This document shows positions 41,878 through 50,494 of a DNA stretch of 64,000 nucleotides, piece after piece. Each line of letters starts with the position of its first letter. Positions within the stretch are counted from its first letter, which is position 1. The stretch covers positions 1 through 64,000 of the forward strand of contig CAXMPK010000267.1 in assembly GCA_964195405.1 (NCBI GenBank), read 5' to 3'. The notes beneath the pieces were generated by a model. The model did no database searches. It was not told the origin of the DNA and worked only from the letters and a program-made list of their open reading frames with translations. This DNA comes from CAXMPK01 sp964195405 (GTDB lineage: Bacteria > Actinomycetota > Acidimicrobiia > Spongiisociales > ZC4RG35). A program made the position numbers and the translations under genes.

Positions 41878-43114
41878 TTGGAATCCCCGCACCCTGGCCG
41901 CGGTTTCGTGGTTGTTCCCTGTGCTGGCCACGGGATTTGGCGTGTTTGCAGGATCTCGAGCCAGTGTGGATCCGCTTCAACTCCTGGTCGCAATTGCTGC
42001 CCTTGTTCTTGCTTCGCTGATCGACGTTGCGACTTCGAACACGGGCAACCGCTTCACCACGGGTTTGGCAGTGGCTGCTGCAATCCCTGTCGTTTTCTCG
42101 GATCCAAACGGTGTCGATCTAGCCGGAACACTCGCCGTTTACGGTGTCGGGTTGGCCATTGTTTGGGTTCTTCGCTTCTCCCGGGGTGAGGAGCACATCG
42201 ATCTGCTTCCGACACTGGTTCGGCGGTTCAGCGGTTATGTCGCTTATGCCGTTGTCTACTCGGCGATGCGGGTTGGCGTCTTCTCGGCAGTGTCAGGTGG
42301 CTGGGAGGATCTCCTCCCGTTTGCTGTCGCTGTTGTCGCATGGCTGGCAGTCGAGGTGTTCCTGAGGGCAATGCTGATCCTGGGGCCCAGGGAGCTATCA
42401 CGCACATATCTGGCGAGGGCGGTGCTGCACGACCTCAACGTCTTTGTTGGCCTGGCACTTACGGGCGCCCTCTTTGGCGAGCTTTACCAAGATCTCGGAT
42501 GGTGGGCCGCGCCGATCGCCTTGCTTCCCTACTCCTTTGCCCATTCGGCCTTCAAGAGATTTCAGGAGACCAAGGTCACTTACAAGCAGACAATTCGAGC
42601 TCTGGCGAGGATTCCGGAAGTGTCTGGGCTAGCGGTCGACGGTCACGCAGACCGAACAACCGCACTCGCCGCATCGATCGCCAAGGAGATGGGTCTGGGA
42701 CCATCGCGGGTGGAAGAAGTCGAATATGCCGCATTAATGCATGATATCGGTCGGGTCAGTCTCAACGAGCCGAATGTGATTCGGATGGGTTACACCGACG
42801 ATGATATTGCTCGGTGGAGTGCGGAGATCATCGCCGAATCGCCTTACCTCGAGCAGGTGGCCGACGATGTTCGCCATCAGTATCAGTCATTCCGAAAGCC
42901 TGGCGAGCAGGACGACCCGGATATCTCGATCATCTCACGCATCATCAAAGTGTCGGCCGCTTATGACTGGAAAGTCCATCAGGATGCCCTGTCGCCTCTC
43001 GAGGCTCTCGAAGGGTTGCATGCCGGAGCTGCCTATGAGTTCGATCCAGAGGTCGTAGCATCACTGCGACGTCTCCTCGAGACACGGGGCGTGCTGATGC
43101 CGGTCCGGATGTAG
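41870..43114 (+). CDS. Second membrane HD-domain protein, degenerate HD-GYP-like
   Basis: 414 residues from GTG 41870. Like its neighbour it has about seven N-terminal helices and a C-terminal HD domain (VDGHADRTTALAASIAKEMG, LMHDIGRVSL). The HHxxxDGxGYP motif is replaced by VRHQYQSFRKPGEQ, so HD-GYP hydrolysis is likely lost or changed. The order of helices plus HD resembles the upstream protein, so an old duplication is likely. It may be a regulatory partner of the active copy. Confidence 0.82.
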   Translation: MANWNPRTLAAVSWLFPVLATGFGVFAGSRASVDPLQLLVAIAALVLASLIDVATSNTGNRFTTGLAVAAAIPVVFSDPNGVDLAGTLAVYGVGLAIVWVLRFSRGEEHIDLLPTLVRRFSGYVAYAVVYSAMRVGVFSAVSGGWEDLLPFAVAVVAWLAVEVFLRAMLILGPRELSRTYLARAVLHDLNVFVGLALTGALFGELYQDLGWWAAPIALLPYSFAHSAFKRFQETKVTYKQTIRALARIPEVSGLAVDGHADRTTALAASIAKEMGLGPSRVEEVEYAALMHDIGRVSLNEPNVIRMGYTDDDIARWSAEIIAESPYLEQVADDVRHQYQSFRKPGEQDDPDISIISRIIKVSAAYDWKVHQDALSPLEALEGLHAGAAYEFDPEVVASLRRLLETRGVLMPVRM

Positions 43115-43135
43115 CAACACCCGAATAGTGGTGCA

Positions 43136-43729
43136 CTAGCTCGATTCAGGACGATTCGCCGATCCTGTCTGGGCATGAGCCCCATGTTTGAAATAGCGTC
43201 GTGGTCGTCGCAATTCGGACTCGAGAAACACACCTAGACCAAGGGCGAGGAAGATGTCGCCAAGACTGATCACCTCGCCGATCCCGGCTAGTCGGAGCGG
43301 TATGACATCGGCGAAGAATGTCAGCCGTGATGTCTCATCGAGAAGCACATGTTTGAAGCTGCCGGCGAGATCCAGCTCAGCGACGGTGAATCCACTGGCG
43401 ACCTCTGCCGCGCCGGCGAGGACCGGCATCCCGCCGTTGAGTGCGATGACGGTGAAGTTCATCAACACCCCAATCCCTGCGATCCACATGCCAGGCTTGG
43501 ATCGGTTGAACAACACGAGGAACATCAACAATGCGAATGACCCCAAGATCATCACCAGACCAAGTGTCTCGGCGTCCTCCGGAATCCAGCTGGTACCGGC
43601 CTGTAGGCCAAAGGCGATGAAGAGGAGCCACCAGGAGCGAAGTTCGATGTCGCCTAGATTGATCAGCCGCCCGCCACGCAGCATCGATATGGCGAGAGCG
43701 AAGAAGAGGACAATGGCCAGCCACAACAT
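43136..43729 (-). CDS. DUF5317 membrane protein
   Basis: 197 residues with four to five helices. It shows the DUF5317 marks: LRGGRLINLGDIELRSWWLLFIAFGLQ, VIALNGGMPV, KHVLLDETSRLTFFADVIPL and EVISLGDIFLALGLGVFLE. Function is unknown. The ORF is closed convergently against the HD gene by a 21-bp gap. The family name is recalled from its motif order. Confidence 0.85.
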   Translation of the reverse strand: MLWLAIVLFFALAISMLRGGRLINLGDIELRSWWLLFIAFGLQAGTSWIPEDAETLGLVMILGSFALLMFLVLFNRSKPGMWIAGIGVLMNFTVIALNGGMPVLAGAAEVASGFTVAELDLAGSFKHVLLDETSRLTFFADVIPLRLAGIGEVISLGDIFLALGLGVFLESELRRPRRYFKHGAHAQTGSANRPESS

Positions 43730-43927
43730 GGGATGGCGACGGTATCAGAGCCAGGACTCCTAGTGTCCCGAGTCGCAAATCATGCACAGAATCTCGACTG
43801 GCCTCGACGCCCCTGGTGGCGTCCTCCGCCTTGACGCAGCTAAGGCTGCGCCTTCGTTGTGCGTCCTGATCAGAAACGCCGTTGCCTTGTCTAGATCAGC
43901 ACAGACTTCAGGACACGGAGCATCAGC

Positions 43928-44698
43928 ATGAGTGTCAGATATGACGTTTCCAACGGACGGGCGACTGTCACGATCGATGATCCGGAGCGTCGCAATCCGA
44001 TATCCGTCGACACGATGGGTGGGCTGCTCGAGGCAACCCGTGAGGCTGTCAACGATTCCAACGTCGGGGTCATCGTCTACACCGGGGCCGGCAACCAAGC
44101 CTTCAGCGCCGGTGGGGATCTCGCCGGCTCGTTTGCCGACGACCCGATAGGGCTGCATCGAGCCCGCGGCGACCTTGCCGAGTTGTTTCGACAGATGACA
44201 GGGGGCGGCAAGCCAACCGTTGCCCGTATCAACGGTCACGCCCTGGCAGGCGGTTTTGGGCTGGCGGTAGCTTGTGACATCACGATCTGCGTCGAAGAGG
44301 TCAAACTCGGCATGACCGAGGTCGAAGTGGGGCTCTGGCCGATGATGATTTCGGCAATTCTCGTCCGCACCATACCGCGTAAGGCAGCGTTTGAGTTGAT
44401 GGTGACAGGCCGCATTATCGATCCCCATGAGGCGCAACGACTCGGTGCCGTCACTCGGGTGGTTTCCCGTGATGATCTTGATCCGGCTGTTGACGAGGTG
44501 GTCGATTCGCTGCTTGCTAAAAGCCCAGGCGCTCTCCTCATCGGCAAGGACGCATTTCAGGGGATGGCTGAGCTTGACTTCGATACTGCCCTCGATCGGC
44601 TTCAAGGCGGTCTTACCGAAATCACCATGACCGACGATGCCTCAGAGGGGGTCGCCGCCTTTCTGGAGAAACGAGATCCTCGTTGGTCGGATCGGTGA
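43928..44698 (+). CDS. Enoyl-CoA hydratase/isomerase family protein
   Basis: 256 residues, crotonase fold. It has ERRNPISVDTMGGLLEA, the oxyanion strand GAGNQAFSAGGDLAGSF, NGHALAGGFGLAVACDITIC and EVEVGLWPMMISAILVR, with a glutamate-rich active site (EVEVGLWP). It may hydrate enoyl-CoA in fatty acid breakdown; the exact acyl chain is not clear. The 198-bp gap before it holds a weak ACGCAGC/GCTGCG stem. Confidence 0.88.
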   Translation: MSVRYDVSNGRATVTIDDPERRNPISVDTMGGLLEATREAVNDSNVGVIVYTGAGNQAFSAGGDLAGSFADDPIGLHRARGDLAELFRQMTGGGKPTVARINGHALAGGFGLAVACDITICVEEVKLGMTEVEVGLWPMMISAILVRTIPRKAAFELMVTGRIIDPHEAQRLGAVTRVVSRDDLDPAVDEVVDSLLAKSPGALLIGKDAFQGMAELDFDTALDRLQGGLTEITMTDDASEGVAAFLEKRDPRWSDR

Positions 44699-44720
44699 CC
44701 AGACCCCGCTGACGGCTCTG

Positions 44721-44748
44721 TTGTCCCCGCTTCGGCAATAGGGGACAA
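44721..44748 (+). terminator. Hairpin after the enoyl-CoA hydratase gene
   Basis: TTGTCCCC (44721-44728) pairs perfectly with GGGGACAA (44741-44748) around a 12-nt loop, in the 81-bp gap before the sortase gene. The tail is ATAGAG, so it is not a classic U-run terminator. Confidence 0.55.
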
Positions 44749-44779
44749 ATAGAGAATCGTTCGATTTAGCCTTTCTGTC

Positions 44780-45484
44780 GTGCGGCGCAATATTCAAGTC
44801 TTTGGCTGGACGCTCATATGGAGCGGTGTCTTCATATTTGGCTACCTCGGCTACCAGCTGTTCATCACTGACCTCATCAATGCCGGGGTTCAGGCGGAAG
44901 CCGTGGAAGATCTCGAACAAAGCCTTGTCGAAGACGATCCGACCATCGTCGAGGAGATAGATCCTGCTGAATACCTTGGATCCCAGACCTCAGTCCCTCC
45001 CGAGACACCCGAACGAGTCGAGTTTTATCCCCTCGAGGCACCAGAAACCGGTGCGTCGCTGGCTTTTCTTCGTATACCGAAGATTGAACTTGACCAAGTG
45101 CTGTTCGAGGGAGTTGACAGGCAGACTCTCAAGAGCGGCCCCGGCCATATGGAATCAACCGCCCTCCCCGGACAACCTGGGAACTCGGTCCTCTCCGGTC
45201 ATCGCACCACCCATGGCAGACCCTTCTTCGACTTTGATCTCCTGGAAATTGGCGACAGCATCGAAGTCGAGACCGCTGTCGGCGTTCACGTGTACCGAAT
45301 TCGCGAAATGAGAATCGTCCAGCCGACAGATGTGTGGGTGACCGATGACCGACCAGGGGGATGGATGACCCTGACCACTTGCAACCCGAAGTTCTCCGCG
45401 CGTGAGCGTCTGGTTGTCTGGGCTGAGATGGTCTCGGGCCCGAACTACCAATTCATCCAGCTCCATCAGGCCAGATTCGGCTAA
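44780..45484 (+). CDS. Class E sortase
   Basis: 234 residues. One N-terminal membrane helix, an extracytoplasmic linker of about 60 acidic residues, and the sortase barrel: LAFLRIPKIELDQVLFEGVD, catalytic His in SGHRTTHG, and Cys plus Arg in TLTTCNPKFSARERLVVWAE. Class E sortases anchor LAxTG-type proteins to the wall in actinobacteria. No protein in this window shows such a C-terminal sorting motif. The start is GTG 44780; its end overlaps the convergent thioredoxin-like gene by 4 nt. Confidence 0.92.
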   Translation: MRRNIQVFGWTLIWSGVFIFGYLGYQLFITDLINAGVQAEAVEDLEQSLVEDDPTIVEEIDPAEYLGSQTSVPPETPERVEFYPLEAPETGASLAFLRIPKIELDQVLFEGVDRQTLKSGPGHMESTALPGQPGNSVLSGHRTTHGRPFFDFDLLEIGDSIEVETAVGVHVYRIREMRIVQPTDVWVTDDRPGGWMTLTTCNPKFSARERLVVWAEMVSGPNYQFIQLHQARFG

Positions 45485-46077
45485 TTGAACACCAGATCCT
45501 CGAGGGTCTGTCGAGTGACAATTCCGTTGAACCATTCGGTCACGATCCCCGATTCGTCGATCACATATGTGACGGGTAGCCCGAGTCGCGGGTAGGCAGT
45601 CTCGAAAGCGGTGTCTCCGATGCCGAGCTGATATGAAGGCATGAACTCCTCGGCAAACTCAATGGCCCCATCTTCGGTGTCTTCCACTGCCACACCGATG
45701 ACCTTTACGTCGGGGTGCTCTTCGGCGAATGCCGAGATTTCGGGTGTCTCAGTGCGACAAGGGATGCACCACGACGCCCAGAGGTTGAGGACGATCGGCG
45801 TGTCGTCGGCGGCCAGGTGGTCGGAGAGGCTGAATCTGCCTCCTCCAATGAGGGAGACGGTGAAGTCCGGTGCCGGACCACCTAACTCGGCAACGTCAGC
45901 GTTGTTGTCTGCGTTAAGCGCCCACGCGATCGCCAGGCCAATGGCCAGGACAGCGAGGAAGACCCCGGTAAGTCGAAGGGTCGGTCGAGGCAACGGCCCT
46001 GGCTCCGCTTCGGGCAGTGACGCCCCCGGCTGCGTTCCCTCGGGCAGCGTCTCCTCCGGCGGTGTTTCTTCAGGCAA
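45481..46077 (-). CDS. TlpA/ResA-like membrane-anchored thiol-disulfide reductase
   Basis: 198 residues: a cytoplasmic start with acidic Pro-Glu repeats (EETPPEETLPEGTQPG), one membrane helix (LTGVFLAVLAIGLAIAWAL), then a redoxin domain with VLNLWASWCIPCRTETPE and the CIPC active site, and GLPVTYVIDESG with cis-proline. Such proteins reduce disulfides outside the membrane, as in cytochrome c maturation. It begins 7 bp after the aconitase stop on the same strand. Confidence 0.9.
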   Translation of the reverse strand: MPEETPPEETLPEGTQPGASLPEAEPGPLPRPTLRLTGVFLAVLAIGLAIAWALNADNNADVAELGGPAPDFTVSLIGGGRFSLSDHLAADDTPIVLNLWASWCIPCRTETPEISAFAEEHPDVKVIGVAVEDTEDGAIEFAEEFMPSYQLGIGDTAFETAYPRLGLPVTYVIDESGIVTEWFNGIVTRQTLEDLVFN

Positions 46078-46084
46078 TCTTTCT

Positions 46085-48745
46085 TCAGACAGTGGCCATC
46101 CCCCTCAGTACGTAGTGGAGGATTCCCCCGTTGCGAAGGTATTCGACCTCGTTCGGGGTGTCCACGCGGGCCACGGTGTCGAACTCGATGACACTGCCGT
46201 CTTCTCCGGTAGCAGTGACTTTGATCGTTTGGAGGGGGGTGAGGTCGTCATCGACTGCGATGTCATATGTCTCGGTCCCGTCGAGACCAAGCGTCTCGGC
46301 ATCCTGACCGTTGACAAAGTTGAGTGGGAGGACTCCCATCATCACCAGATTGGACCGGTGGATTCTCTCGAAGGACGTGGTGATGACAGCCTTTACCCCC
46401 AGAAGGAAGGTGCCTTTCGCCGCCCAATCTCGCGAACTGCCCATGCCGTAGTCGGTGCCACCAAGAACAATGAGTGGCACGTTTTCTTGTTTGTAATGGA
46501 TGGCTGCCTCGTAGATCGACTTGATCTCACCGTCGAGGAGGTCAGTCGTCCAGCCACCTTCGGTTCCGGGAGCTAGCTCGTTGCGGACCCGAATGTTGGC
46601 GAACGTGCCGCGGGTCATGACTCGGTCGTTGCCACGTCGTGACCCATAAGAGTTGAACATTTGGGGCTGGACACCCTCTGACACGAGGTATTTGCCTGCG
46701 GGCGACTCGATGGCAATCGAGCCTGCCGGGCTGATGTGGTCAGTGGTAATCGAGTCTCCAAGCTTGGCCAGCACCCTCGCACCCACCACGGGTTCGATCG
46801 GTGTGATGTCCGAGGTGAGGTCGATGAAGAACGGTGGCTCCTGCACATAAGTGGAACGGTCGTTCCACGTATAGAGATCCGATTCGGTTGTCTCGATCTT
46901 CCGCCACTCGTCCGATCCGGAAAAGACGTCTCCGTACTTGTCGACGAATTGACCCCTGTGGACGCTGTCCTCGACCAGAGCCGCGATTTCGGACTGGGTC
47001 GGCCAGATGTCTTTGAGAAAGACATCGCTGCCGTCGCGATCCTGACCGATCGGTTCGTTGACAGGATCCCAGTCGACTGATCCGGCGATGGCATAGGCCA
47101 CGACCAGCGGTGGCGACGCCAGATAATTGGCTCGTACGTCGGGTGAGATGCGACCTTCGAAGTTTCGGTTGCCGGAGAGGACCGCAGCCGAAACCAAGTC
47201 GTGAGTGTTGATGCCAACCGAGATGGGGTCTGGCAGCGGCCCGGAATTCCCGATGCAAGTGGTGCATCCGTATCCGACGACGCCGAACCCCAATTCTTCC
47301 AGATCTCCGAGAAGGCCCGACTCTGTGAGGTATTCGGTGACCACTTTGGAACCAGGTGCGAGGGAGCTCTTCACCCACGGTTTGCGCTCGAGCCCAAGCG
47401 CCCGCGCCTTACGGGCAACCAGTCCTGCTCCAACCATCACATCGGGGTTCGAGGTGTTGGTGCACGATGTGATCGCGGCTATCACAACGTCACCGTCGCC
47501 CAAGTTGAAGGATGCCCCGTCGTACTGCACAGCCACGCGAGGTGAGTTGTCGGTGTGGCCAAACGTTTCGACGATGTCGTGAGCCCACTGATCTTTCATG
47601 GCAGACAGATCGATGCGGTCCTGCGGGCGTTTTGGTCCAGCCAAAGACGACGCCACCGTTCCCATGTCGAGCTCCAGAGCGGCGCTGTAGGTGATGTCGC
47701 GAGAGCTGTCTCGCCACATTCCTTGGGTCCGGTAGTAGGTCTCGACTGCATCGACCAGCTTGTCATCTCGTCCGGTGAGACGCATGTAGGAGAGGGTCTG
47801 ATCGTCCACGGGAAAGAAGCCCACTGTCGCTCCGTACTCCGGGGCCATGTTGGCGATCGTCGCCCGGTTCGCCAACGGCATGTCGTCAAGGCCTGGCCCG
47901 TGGAATTCGACGAACTTGCCCACAACCCCATAGGCCCGCAACATCTCGGTGACCCTCAGGACGAGGTCCGTTGCTGTTGCGCCTTCGGGGAGTTTGCCGG
48001 TGAGTTCGAAACCGACCACCTCGGGGAGGAGCATGTAGATCGGCTGCCCGACGATGGCGGCCTCGGCCTCGATCCCGCCTACACCCCATCCGACCACGCC
48101 GAGACCGTTGATCATGGTCGTATGTGAGTCGGTCCCCACCAGGCTGTCCGGGTAGAGGAACTCACCGTCATCCCAGACCACCTTGGCGAGATACTCCAAG
48201 TTCACTTGGTGCACGATGCCGGTCGCCGGCGGTACTACCCGGAAGTTGGCGAAAGTCGACTGACCCCATTTGAGAAACTCGTATCTCTCCTGGTTGCGTT
48301 CGAATTCCTTCGTCGAATTGATCATCAGCGCATCGGGTCGGGCGTAGGAGTCGACCTGAACCGAGTGATCGATGACAAGGTCGACAGGGATCAGAGGGTT
48401 CACTTTCTGGGCCGCACCCTCGTCGCCAGTCATTCGCACGATCGCTGAGCGCATCGCCGCCAGGTCGACTACAGCTGGAACACCGGTGAAGTCCTGCATG
48501 ACGACACGACCAGGGATAAAAGGGATCTCGTGGGCATCGACGTTGCGGGCGTCGTAGGAGGCGAGGCGGGCGACGTCTTCACTCGTGACTTTCTTGCCGT
48601 CGAGATTGCGTAAGGCCGATTCCAGCAGGACCTTGATCGAATACGGAAGATTATGGACACCGTCGATGGCGTCGAGATGGGCAATCTCGCGTGATCCCAG
48701 CGCTGTTTCGATTGTGCTGCGAGCGCCGAATGGGTCGTTGGACAT
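46085..48745 (-). CDS. acnA: Aconitate hydratase A
   Basis: 886 residues, the [4Fe-4S] TCA-cycle enzyme interconverting citrate and isocitrate. Cluster cysteines sit in AAITSCTNTSNP and GYGCTTCIGNSGP. It also has DLVIDHSVQVD, SLVGTDSHTTMINGLGVVGWGVGG, and the C-terminal GSSRDWAAKGT swivelling domain. The 146 bp before its ATG hold a hairpin. Its length is normal for AcnA. Its likely Fe-S suppliers (nifU-domain gene, sufB, mrp) are spread across the window. Confidence 0.97.
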   Translation of the reverse strand: MSNDPFGARSTIETALGSREIAHLDAIDGVHNLPYSIKVLLESALRNLDGKKVTSEDVARLASYDARNVDAHEIPFIPGRVVMQDFTGVPAVVDLAAMRSAIVRMTGDEGAAQKVNPLIPVDLVIDHSVQVDSYARPDALMINSTKEFERNQERYEFLKWGQSTFANFRVVPPATGIVHQVNLEYLAKVVWDDGEFLYPDSLVGTDSHTTMINGLGVVGWGVGGIEAEAAIVGQPIYMLLPEVVGFELTGKLPEGATATDLVLRVTEMLRAYGVVGKFVEFHGPGLDDMPLANRATIANMAPEYGATVGFFPVDDQTLSYMRLTGRDDKLVDAVETYYRTQGMWRDSSRDITYSAALELDMGTVASSLAGPKRPQDRIDLSAMKDQWAHDIVETFGHTDNSPRVAVQYDGASFNLGDGDVVIAAITSCTNTSNPDVMVGAGLVARKARALGLERKPWVKSSLAPGSKVVTEYLTESGLLGDLEELGFGVVGYGCTTCIGNSGPLPDPISVGINTHDLVSAAVLSGNRNFEGRISPDVRANYLASPPLVVAYAIAGSVDWDPVNEPIGQDRDGSDVFLKDIWPTQSEIAALVEDSVHRGQFVDKYGDVFSGSDEWRKIETTESDLYTWNDRSTYVQEPPFFIDLTSDITPIEPVVGARVLAKLGDSITTDHISPAGSIAIESPAGKYLVSEGVQPQMFNSYGSRRGNDRVMTRGTFANIRVRNELAPGTEGGWTTDLLDGEIKSIYEAAIHYKQENVPLIVLGGTDYGMGSSRDWAAKGTFLLGVKAVITTSFERIHRSNLVMMGVLPLNFVNGQDAETLGLDGTETYDIAVDDDLTPLQTIKVTATGEDGSVIEFDTVARVDTPNEVEYLRNGGILHYVLRGMATV

Positions 48746-48833
48746 GTCAGCCTCTCGGTTATGAGAATTTGGGTTTTCGTGTCGGGAGTGTGAGGTCCCC
48801 TCGGGTGTGACTGAGACTAACGACGGCTCGAAT

Positions 48834-48868
48834 CTGCGCCTTCCCGGTTCGGCTCGGAAGAAGCGCAG
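48834..48868 (-). terminator. Stem-loop upstream of acnA
   Basis: CTGCGC (48834-48839) and GCGCAG (48863-48868) frame a stem extended by TTCC/GGAA in the gap between the isocitrate-lyase-like gene and acnA. It sits soon after the stop of the former and could terminate it. Confidence 0.45.
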
Positions 48869-48891
48869 TCTTCGATTCTGGGGAGGCCGAG

Positions 48892-49725
48892 TCAGCCAGC
48901 CGAGCCTTCTGCCAACAGTCGGTCGATCTGGCCGCCGTCGGCGGCATTGGCGAACAAATCGAAATCTCCGTTTTCAGTGATGGAGTGCATCACGTCGAGG
49001 GTGACGGCGTGGGTCATCCGAGCGATCATCGAACCCACCGAAATTCGACGTACCCCGAGTGCACTGAAATGAGTCACAGACAGGGTAGAAAGGGCGCCGG
49101 CGGCGAGGGCGTTTACCGGGCCGGAAACCGAAGCAATGACCCTGCACAGATTCTCCACGTCCGGCACCACGGGTACGTAGAGAAGGTTGGCCCCTGCTGC
49201 CTCGAAGGCCTTGACCCGGGCGACGGCCTCGTCCATGTCGTATTCGCCGTTCATCACGCCGTCGGCGCGGGCGCACAGGACGAACGGTTCATCAAGTGAG
49301 TTGCTGGCTTCGGCCGCTGCACGGATCCTCGCTACCGCCGTGTCGAAGTCGTAGGCCGGGTGGCCTTCGACCATACGTGTGTCCTCGATGGAGCACCCGG
49401 AAAGGCCGGCCTCCCGGGCCAATCGAATCGTTTCGGCCACTTCATCGGGGTCGTCTGCGAAACCATTCTCGAGATCCCCGGATACCGGCAGCGGCGTGGC
49501 TGCAACGATCGCCGTGGCGTGATCCAGCGTCTCGTCCCGTGTCACATTTCCCATGTCGGGCCTTCCCAGTGTGAAAGCGAAGCCGGCGCTAGTGGTGGCC
49601 AGGGCTTGGGCTCCGGCTGCCGCCATCAGGCGAGCCGACCCGACGTCCCATGGGTTCGGTATCACAAAACATCCGGATTGATGCATGTCCCAGAAGGCCT
49701 GGTGACGTTCTGCCAGGGATGTCAC
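48892..49725 (-). CDS. Isocitrate lyase/PEP mutase family protein
   Basis: 277 residues. CFVIPNPWDVGSARLMAAAGAQALATTSAGFAF opens the barrel, then PVSGDLENGFADDPDEVAETIRLAREAGLSGCSIEDT, where the family metal-binding DxE and ED residues sit. It lacks the KKCGH motif of true isocitrate lyases, so PEP mutase-like or oxaloacetate decarboxylase-like C-C or P-C bond chemistry is likelier. It lies downstream of the SufR-like gene, overlapping it by 4 nt. Confidence 0.85.
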   Translation of the reverse strand: MTSLAERHQAFWDMHQSGCFVIPNPWDVGSARLMAAAGAQALATTSAGFAFTLGRPDMGNVTRDETLDHATAIVAATPLPVSGDLENGFADDPDEVAETIRLAREAGLSGCSIEDTRMVEGHPAYDFDTAVARIRAAAEASNSLDEPFVLCARADGVMNGEYDMDEAVARVKAFEAAGANLLYVPVVPDVENLCRVIASVSGPVNALAAGALSTLSVTHFSALGVRRISVGSMIARMTHAVTLDVMHSITENGDFDLFANAADGGQIDRLLAEGSAG

Positions 49726-50426
49726 CGCGTGATTTCCACCGGGATCTTGGTTACACAGTTTTCGTCAAGGCGGGTGTGCGGAATGATCACTGGATTGCAT
49801 TCGAACGAGAGTGCTCCAAACATGCCGGCGACGATCCCCCGATCGAGTGAGCAAATCACCTCGGGGTGGTTGGTCGCAGTCTCCCCGAATGGGCAGTGTG
49901 AGGTCAGTAGCTGTTGTCCTGCCACGTCGGGGTCTACCGAAAACCCGAGACCTGTCATCGCAGTCGCGACAGCCTGAACCGCATCGTCGTAACCCGGTTC
50001 CTCGGGAGCCCCGATCTCGGCGGCCAGTTGTTTGCCGTAGGAGCGTCCGACGTTCTCTGCCACATCTGAAACGTTCTCGGGAGCCACCTCTTCGAGCACT
50101 TGGAAGAGCAGCTCGGTCAGCATTTCGAAACGGCGGGGCGCGAAGTGGACCGTGACTTCCTTGTTGGTCGGCTCATATGTTTTGGCGGGACGGCCCGCCC
50201 CATGAGTCTTAGCTGGGCGTTGGCTGACGCTCAGGTAACCGTCGTCAGCAAGCCGGTCCAAATGATGTCGCGCCACGTTGGTGTGAATATCAAAGAGTCG
50301 GGCCACACCCGAGGTGGTCAAAGGCTCTCCAGACTCACGGACTGCGATGTAGATGGCTCGTCTGGTCGGGTCGCCCAGAGATCCGGTCAGATCCGATATT
50401 CGGCTATCGAGTGTCTTGATGTCCAT
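49722..50426 (-). CDS. SufR-like HTH regulator with four conserved cysteines
   Basis: 234 residues from ATG 50426. N-terminal winged HTH of the ArsR/SufR kind (DPTRRAIYIAVRESGEPLTTSGVARLFDIHTNVARHHLDRL), a central helical dimer region, then cysteines C178 (SHCPFG), C192 (VICSLDRG), C210 and C224. The CPF and CSLDxGI spacing is that of cluster-binding SufR repressors. In actinobacteria SufR usually heads the suf operon; here it is divergent from mrp, so it probably senses Fe-S status and controls it. The upstream ATG 50474 would overlap the promoter palindrome. Confidence 0.8.
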   Translation of the reverse strand: MDIKTLDSRISDLTGSLGDPTRRAIYIAVRESGEPLTTSGVARLFDIHTNVARHHLDRLADDGYLSVSQRPAKTHGAGRPAKTYEPTNKEVTVHFAPRRFEMLTELLFQVLEEVAPENVSDVAENVGRSYGKQLAAEIGAPEEPGYDDAVQAVATAMTGLGFSVDPDVAGQQLLTSHCPFGETATNHPEVICSLDRGIVAGMFGALSFECNPVIIPHTRLDENCVTKIPVEITR

Positions 50427-50445
50427 GATTGGTATCGCCTGGTGA

Positions 50446-50457
50446 AAACTATAGTTT
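50446..50457. promoter_or_regulatory. Palindrome between SufR-like gene and mrp
   Basis: AAACTATAGTTT is a perfect 12-bp palindrome midway in the 68-bp divergent gap. It contains TATAGT, a good -10 hexamer, on both strands. A dimeric repressor bound here could block both promoters. No equivalent was found in front of sufB. Confidence 0.55.
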
Positions 50458-50494
50458 CCCAAGACTTCTAACACCTTTGTCTTCAGAGGATCAC

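Noticed and set aside
46740..47378. Arg/His-rich 212-codon frame inside acnA
   Set aside because: Overlaps the aconitase cluster-binding region in another frame; composition is that of a shadow frame.
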